A DNA stretch of 9,653 nucleotides from an uncultured Clostridia bacterium (GTDB lineage Bacteria; Bacillota; Clostridia; TANB77; CAG-508), in contig CAKOZB010000053.1 in NCBI GenBank assembly GCA_934131055.1, positions 1-9,653 on the forward strand, given 5' to 3'. This document shows positions 6,090-9,653 of this stretch, one piece after another. How positions within the stretch are numbered: the stretch's first letter is position 1; each line of letters begins with the position of its first letter. The notes below the pieces were generated by a model. It was not told the origin of the DNA and ran no database searches. It was given only the letters and a program-made list of their open reading frames with translations. The position numbers were made by a program, and so were the translations under genes.

Positions 6090-7830
6090 CACCCTCCTCA
6101 GCTAAAATTTTACTCATTTCTTCGTGTCTTTTTATCTTGGCTGTTGATGTTTTTATCATTGGCTCATCTGTTATTATTAATTTTTTCATATGTTTGTAGT
6201 TTGTAAGTCCGCTATTTATTTCTTTAATATCTTCCCATATTTTTTCTTTTAATTGTTCTTGAGTAAATCCTGCAAAATTATCTTTTACATAGTCTTTGTT
6301 ATATACAATTTTTACAGAAATCACCAAATCATCTTCTTTTGGATAGCCAAAAACCATACATTCGTCTACATATGGAAGTTTTCCTACAAGTGTTTCTAGC
6401 TCCTCTGGATATATGTTCTTTCCATTCTTCAATACTATAACATTCTTTTTTCTACCTGTTATAAAGAAATATCCATCTTTGTCTTGTTTTGCCAAGTCTC
6501 CTGTATGAAACCATCCATCTTTTATGGCTTCATTTGTTGCTTCTTCGTTTTCGTAATATCCCAGCATAACATTTGGACCTTTTGCAATAAGCTCACCTAT
6601 TCCTTGCTCATTTGGATTATCAACTTTTAGAGTAACCCCTGGCATAGGAAAACCAATTGAACCATACCTTATACAATTTTCGTTTTCAGCAGCTAAAACT
6701 GGTGAAGTTTCTGTTAATCCGTATCCTTGAATGGTTAATATACCAAAGTCATTAAAAGCTTTTGCAACCTTTGGATCTAATCCAGAAGCTCCACTTATAA
6801 TCTCTCTTAATGCTCCTCCCAAATTATCTATTACACTCTTGAAAACTTTTCTTCTAATGTCTATACCGAACTTCAACAAAAAATTACTAATTGGAGTCAC
6901 AAATTTTATTAATTTATCTTTTCCTTGTTTTTTTATCTCTTTGTCAATTTTCTTGTACATTGACTCAATTAAAAGTGGAACACAAACGAAAATGCTCACT
7001 TTATATTCTTTCATGTTAGCTTGAATGTGTCTAATTCCATCACAAAATACATTTGTAGCACCCTGGTTTAAAAAAATTAAAATTCCTGTGCTACCAAAAG
7101 TATGGTGAAATGGCAAAAAAGCCATATTAACATCAGTACTCAAAAAATTTTCAACTCTATTCATGGCAGAAATATTTGATGCTATATTTCTGTGAGATAA
7201 CATTACAGCTTTCGACTTAGAAGTTGTTCCTGATGTAAATAAAATAATACTCATCTTGTTATCATCAATTTTTGCATCTATAAATTCTCTATTCCCGTTC
7301 TCAACTAGTTTTTTTCCTTCTTCTATTAAATCTCCTAAATACAAGAAACCAGCTTCTTTTTCTTCATCACCAATCGGATCCATGCAAATAAATTTTGTAA
7401 CATCTGTTGTTCCAGAAGCCTTGAATTTTTTCATTGTATCCATATAGTCATTTGCAAAAATTATAGCCTCAGCATAACTTCTTTGCAAAGATGATTCTGT
7501 CTCCTCTTCTGGTAATCCCTTATCTAGTGGAACTGCAATTCCAGTACCATTTAAAACTGAAACATATGATAAAATCCACTCATATCTATTCTTGCTAATT
7601 ATAGCAACTCTCTTGTATTTTAGTCCTAAATTAATTAAAGCTGTTCCAAGAGCATTTATATCACTCTGAAAATCTTTGTACTTTATTTCTTTATAAGTAA
7701 CCTGCTTGCCATTTGTTTCCTTTAATTTGAATGCAACATTATCAGGGTAATTTGTAAAGGCATTATCAAGAACCTCTCTAATGTTGTTATATTCCTTTGA
7801 TTCATAAATCTCATATTTTTTTCTATTCAT
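6079..7830 (-). CDS. AMP-forming long-chain fatty acid-CoA ligase
   Basis: This is a 583-residue ANL-superfamily adenylating enzyme that would activate a carboxylic acid, probably a fatty acid, with ATP and then transfer it to CoA. Core motifs are in order: the phosphate loop FTSGTTSKSKAVMLSH (198-213), PFHHTFGS (240-247), ISGASGLDP (345-353), GYGLTETSP (369-377), GWFHTGDL (439-446), TGRKKNVIVLKNGKNIYPEE (458-477) and the C-terminal catalytic lysine region TSTAKIKR (561-568, K565). The loop has TSKSKA where TGxPKG is usual. There is no signal peptide; it is cytoplasmic or membrane-associated. The closest type is the bacterial FadD/long-chain acyl-CoA synthetase group; o-succinylbenzoate or acyl-ACP ligase activity cannot be excluded. 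The ATG at 7830 is the first start after an in-frame stop and has only a weak GAG nearby. It heads an operon with trhA. Confidence 0.93.
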   Translation of the reverse strand: MNRKKYEIYESKEYNNIREVLDNAFTNYPDNVAFKLKETNGKQVTYKEIKYKDFQSDINALGTALINLGLKYKRVAIISKNRYEWILSYVSVLNGTGIAVPLDKGLPEEETESSLQRSYAEAIIFANDYMDTMKKFKASGTTDVTKFICMDPIGDEEKEAGFLYLGDLIEEGKKLVENGNREFIDAKIDDNKMSIILFTSGTTSKSKAVMLSHRNIASNISAMNRVENFLSTDVNMAFLPFHHTFGSTGILIFLNQGATNVFCDGIRHIQANMKEYKVSIFVCVPLLIESMYKKIDKEIKKQGKDKLIKFVTPISNFLLKFGIDIRRKVFKSVIDNLGGALREIISGASGLDPKVAKAFNDFGILTIQGYGLTETSPVLAAENENCIRYGSIGFPMPGVTLKVDNPNEQGIGELIAKGPNVMLGYYENEEATNEAIKDGWFHTGDLAKQDKDGYFFITGRKKNVIVLKNGKNIYPEELETLVGKLPYVDECMVFGYPKEDDLVISVKIVYNKDYVKDNFAGFTQEQLKEKIWEDIKEINSGLTNYKHMKKLIITDEPMIKTSTAKIKRHEEMSKILAEEGAIK

Positions 7831-7831
7831 T

Positions 7832-7846
7832 TTACTTTACTCGCAT
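7832..7846 (-). CDS. possible 4-codon leader (MRVK) before the ligase
   Basis: ATG at 7846 opens a frame that reads MRVK and stops at TAA 7834-7832, one base before the ligase ATG. The nearest strong ribosome site, AAAGGAG at 7871-7865, is 18 bases from this ATG and 34 bases from the ligase ATG, so both spacings are too long. The leader may be chance. If translated, it would couple initiation to the ligase. Confidence 0.2.
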   Translation of the reverse strand: MRVK

Positions 7847-7945
7847 CTAAAACTGTACGAATTTCTCCTTTCTAGGGATTTTCTCCTTTGTTTTTTGCTA
7901 ACTCCCACTCCCTATTTTCATTGATAGAATACCATAAAAAACAAA

Positions 7946-7975
7946 ATTATACAAGAGCTATGACCGAGTATTCAA
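7946..7975 (-). promoter_or_regulatory. candidate sigma-A promoter of the acyl-CoA ligase operon
   Basis: On the minus strand TTGAAT (7975-7970) and a perfect TATAAT (7951-7946) are 18 bases apart. The leader is long, about 110 bases, and includes two AAAGGAG motifs (7889-7883 and 7871-7865) and the pair TAGGGA/TCCCTA that could fold around the first of them. Confidence 0.6.
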
Positions 7976-8001
7976 GTGATAAAATTCTACAATTTTTTAA
8001 A

Positions 8002-8031
8002 GCAGAATTACTTCTGCCTCTTTATTTTGTA
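8002..8031. repeat. terminator-like hairpin repeat, copy 1
   Basis: GCAGAA-TTAC-TTCTGC forms a 6-bp stem with a 4-base loop, followed on the plus strand by CTCTTTATTTTG. It matches 8956-8985 at 27 of 30 positions in the same orientation. No plus-strand gene ends here, so this copy is a terminator without an obvious client. Confidence 0.7.
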
Positions 8032-8073
8032 ATTATTTTTTAATTTTTTCATATAACTATAATGGTGATTTGT

Positions 8074-8394
8074 ATGGATTGTCGTGAATTTTCTTCTTTT
8101 TTATCTACCCTTTCTGGCTGTGAACTTGTAGCTCTTGCTGGGCTTCTTTCTGTTGCAATTTCTAACAATCTTAGTAATGATGAAATAGATACTTTAGGGA
8201 ACTTTTTTTCAGCTTTAGGTTCTAATCTTTCAACAATAGCAGCAACTAACGGGTTTGGAAAAAATGGCAATATAAATAATAACCGGGCAAAGCTTTTTCA
8301 CTTGTTAATTAGCTGTATCGTTTTTGAACACCTATGTACATTTTTTTCTCCGTCCCTAAATTGTATATTTTCTAATGAATATGAAATAATATAA
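8074..8394 (+). CDS. small Clostridia-type protein of unknown function
   Basis: From ATG 8074 the frame gives 106 residues. The first 60 or so look like a real small protein: MDCREFSSFLSTLSGCELVA, then LAGLLSVAISNNLSNDEIDT and LGNFFSALGSNLSTIAATN, helical with two cysteines. The layout (Cys, hydrophobic helix, LSxDEL-type turn, LGxFFxxLGxxLxTIA) recalls short uncharacterised Firmicutes proteins. The start at 8074 is chosen over 8062 because GGTGAT at 8064-8069 lies at the right distance as a ribosome site. The last 40 residues are low-complexity (NGNINNN), then unrelated hydrophobic sequence that reads through the REP-like repeat at 8336-8365, so the natural C-terminus may have been replaced. 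The function is not recognised. Confidence 0.6.
   Translation: MDCREFSSFLSTLSGCELVALAGLLSVAISNNLSNDEIDTLGNFFSALGSNLSTIAATNGFGKNGNINNNRAKLFHLLISCIVFEHLCTFFSPSLNCIFSNEYEII
8336..8365. repeat. REP-like repeat, copy B
   Basis: This is the second copy of the unit at 1674-1703, in the same orientation, with GTACATTTTT, TCTCCGTCC and ATTGTA at identical spacing. It lies inside the 3' part of the small frame that starts at 8074. Stem complementarity is weaker than in copy A. Confidence 0.55.
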
Positions 8395-8404
8395 CCCAAA
8401 AGTA

Positions 8405-8433
8405 TTGACTATACGTATTGTACGTAGTAGAAT
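8405..8433 (+). promoter_or_regulatory. hicB promoter with palindromic operator candidate
   Basis: TTGACT (8405-8410) and TAGAAT (8428-8433) are exactly 17 bases apart, a good sigma-A promoter. The spacer contains TACGTA-TTG-TACGTA (8412-8426). Each half is itself a palindrome, and the pair is both a direct and an inverted repeat. HicB antitoxins commonly bind such sites to repress their own promoter. A third TACGTA lies directly after the hicB stop (8900-8905). Confidence 0.75.
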
Positions 8434-8464
8434 ATATTGTAAATATATAGGAGGAAATATATCC

Positions 8465-8899
8465 ATGAAGGTTATTTATCCAGTATTATTCTATGAAGAA
8501 AAGGAAGGTGGATATTCCGTATTTGTTCCAGATTTGAAAAATAATTCTACTTGTGGTAGCACATTAGAAGAGGCCATGACAATGGCAGAAGATTTGATTG
8601 CTGGTATTGTATTAGATGAAATGGAAGAAAATAATCAAATTCCTAAATCAAGTAAAATTGAAGACGTATCATTTGAAAAATTAGAAGAATATTTAGATAT
8701 AGAAAACTGGGATTATGTTTCTAAGTTTAAGACATATATTTCAGTAGACATAAGTTCATTTGCCGAAAAATGGGGAAAAGAATTAGTAAAAAAGACCGTT
8801 AACATTCCTAAGTGGGTAAATGCAAAAGCTGAAAATTTAAAAATAAATTTTTCAAAAACATTAGAAGAAGCATTATTACAGAAAATATATAAAGAATAA
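8465..8899 (+). CDS. hicB: HicB-family antitoxin-like protein, orphan
   Basis: From ATG 8465 (AGGAGG ten bases upstream) the protein has 144 residues. Residues 4-50 form the HicB RNase-H-like domain with YPVLFYEEKEGGYSVFVPDL and the GSTLEEAMTMAEDLI helix. Residues 108-140 resemble the C-terminal DNA-binding segment of HicB proteins (KKTVNIPKWVNAKAENLKIN, then FSKTLEEALLQKI), a ribbon-helix-helix-like pattern. HicB normally neutralises the HicA mRNA interferase. No hicA-like frame is seen on either side: the upstream 70 bases are promoter and the downstream 90 are a terminator. It is therefore a solo antitoxin or regulator. An ATG at 8405 would add 20 residues but overlaps the promoter and is rejected. 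Negative autoregulation through the TACGTA sites is likely. Confidence 0.88.
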   Translation: MKVIYPVLFYEEKEGGYSVFVPDLKNNSTCGSTLEEAMTMAEDLIAGIVLDEMEENNQIPKSSKIEDVSFEKLEEYLDIENWDYVSKFKTYISVDISSFAEKWGKELVKKTVNIPKWVNAKAENLKINFSKTLEEALLQKIYKE

Positions 8900-8950
8900 T
8901 ACGTACTTTCAAATCATTACAAATTTCGTGAATATTTAAATGAATTTTCT

Positions 8951-8985
8951 CAGAGACAGAATTGCTTCTGCCTCTTTATTTTATA
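8951..8985 (+). terminator. hicB terminator, hairpin repeat copy 2
   Basis: AGACAGAA-TTGC-TTCTGCCT forms a stem with one mismatch, followed by CTTTATTTTAT. It lies 56 bases after the hicB stop. Bases 8956-8985 match 8002-8031 at 27 of 30 positions. Confidence 0.75.
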
Positions 8986-8991
8986 CATTAA

Positions 8992-9030
8992 AATTTCGCC
9001 CAAAAAAGGGCGTCCCTATTGGGCGAAATT
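8992..9030 (-). terminator. spoIVA terminator
   Basis: AATTTCGCCCAA (8992-9003) and TTGGGCGAAATT (9019-9030) form a perfect 12-bp stem with a 15-base loop, directly after the spoIVA stop on the minus strand. The loop itself contains a second CGCCC and a T6 run, so an alternative smaller hairpin can compete. It separates spoIVA from the convergent hicB unit. Confidence 0.85.
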
Positions 9031-9031
9031 C

Positions 9032-9653
9032 TTATAATATTATGCAGATTAGTCCTCCGCTTCCCTCGTTTATTATTCTTTCCAATGTTTCTTGTAATTT
9101 TTCTTGTGCATCTTCTGGCATTTTCATTAGTTTTGTTTGCAAGCCTTCGTTTACAAGCTCATGCAGGCTCTTGCCAAATATATTTGATTCCCATATTTTC
9201 TTTGGATCGTTTTCGAATTCTGAAAGTAACGATTCTACTAGTTCTTGTGATTGTTTTTCGCTTCCTACTATTGGAGATACTTCTGTTTCTATGTCTGCTC
9301 TTATCATGTGTATTGATGGTGCTTTTGCTCTTAGTTTTACTCCATAACGTGTGCCTTGTTTTACCATTTCAGGCTCTTCTAGTATTAATTCGTCTATTGA
9401 TGGGCTTACTATTCCATAACCTTTTGTGTTTACTTCTTGTAATGCTGTTGATACTTTATCGTACTCTTTCTTTACATTTGCAAATGATATCATGCTAGAG
9501 AATAGTTCACCTTCGTTTGTTATTGGAACTCCAGAAATTTCAGTTAATACCTTATAGAATAAGTCGTCTAATAAGTTTATAGTTATATTTATGCTTCCAG
9601 TTCCAAGCTGTATTTCGTTTATTATACTTGTTGATATTACCTCAGTGTTCTGC
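9032..9653 (-). CDS. spoIVA: stage IV sporulation protein A, C-terminal part
   Basis: The frame is open from the right edge to TAA at 9034-9032, giving about 206 residues of a protein normally near 490; the N-terminal ATPase half is outside the window. The visible part includes INLLDDLFYKVLTEISGVPI, ANVKKEYDKVSTALQEVNTK, GYGIVSPSIDELILEEPEMV, RYGVKLRAKAPSIHMIRADI and the diagnostic C-terminus GSGGLICIIL. SpoIVA is the Walker-A ATPase that polymerises on the outer forespore membrane to form the basement layer of the spore coat, anchored by SpoVM. Its conserved C-terminal region takes part in localisation and assembly. The coding sequence is intact here. In Bacillus the gene is transcribed in the mother cell under sigma-E; the promoter is not in view. 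Confidence 0.95.
   Translation of the reverse strand, partial: QNTEVISTSIINEIQLGTGSINITINLLDDLFYKVLTEISGVPITNEGELFSSMISFANVKKEYDKVSTALQEVNTKGYGIVSPSIDELILEEPEMVKQGTRYGVKLRAKAPSIHMIRADIETEVSPIVGSEKQSQELVESLLSEFENDPKKIWESNIFGKSLHELVNEGLQTKLMKMPEDAQEKLQETLERIINEGSGGLICIIL

Noticed and set aside
8049..8270. Minus-strand frame opposite the small plus-strand protein
   Set aside because: Proline/glutamate-rich shadow without a ribosome site; the plus strand has a family-like pattern and a GGTGAT site.
8002..8985. CRISPR array from the repeated hairpins
   Set aside because: Only two copies about 950 bases apart with genes between them; no regular spacers.
9019..9498. Plus-strand hydrophobic frame of 159 codons and a second one of 135
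   Set aside because: Leucine-rich antisense shadows of spoIVA.

Overview
The window looks like chromosomal DNA of an AT-rich, endospore-forming Clostridia-type Firmicute. The evidence is three sporulation genes (spoIIIAA, spoIIIAB, spoIVA), AT-rich codon use, strong AGGAGG-type ribosome binding sites and TTGACA/TATAAT promoters. All recognised genes lie on the minus strand except a two-gene plus-strand island at about 8.0-8.9 kb.

Layout from left to right. (1) Positions 1-95 hold a short GC-richer stretch where spoIIIAC would be expected, then spoIIIAB and spoIIIAA. These are the first two genes of the spoIIIA operon, which encodes the mother-cell side of the forespore feeding channel. In spoIIIAA the frame is broken by one extra base inside the Walker A loop. 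A candidate sigma-E promoter lies just upstream. (2) yebC, with its own terminator. That terminator contains a REP-like sequence that occurs again 6.7 kb away. (3) A decayed accessory region (2644-3251) with fragments of what may be an SbcC/JetC-like ATPase, bounded by two strong hairpins. (4) A GC-rich gene for a protein of ten 26-residue helical repeats (LRV/HEAT-like), with its own strong promoter and terminator. (5) A MYG1-family DHH-type hydrolase, a 107-bp inverted-repeat (MITE-like) element, a hemolysin III/TrhA (PAQR) membrane protein and a long-chain acyl-CoA ligase. The last two are tightly spaced and probably co-transcribed. (6) A plus-strand island with a small Cys-containing protein and an orphan HicB-type antitoxin, flanked by two near-identical 30-bp terminator hairpins in direct orientation. 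(7) The 3' end of spoIVA (spore coat morphogenetic ATPase), running off the right edge.

The backbone is ordinary sporulation, translation and lipid metabolism. The accessory material sits in the gaps: the GC-rich repeat protein, the ATPase remnant, the MITE-like unit, the REP-like pair, and the hairpin-flanked HicB island. I do not see a complete new defence or mobile system. The observations most worth following are the spoIIIAA frameshift, the flanking hairpin repeats around the solo HicB, the MITE-like element and the alien repeat protein.
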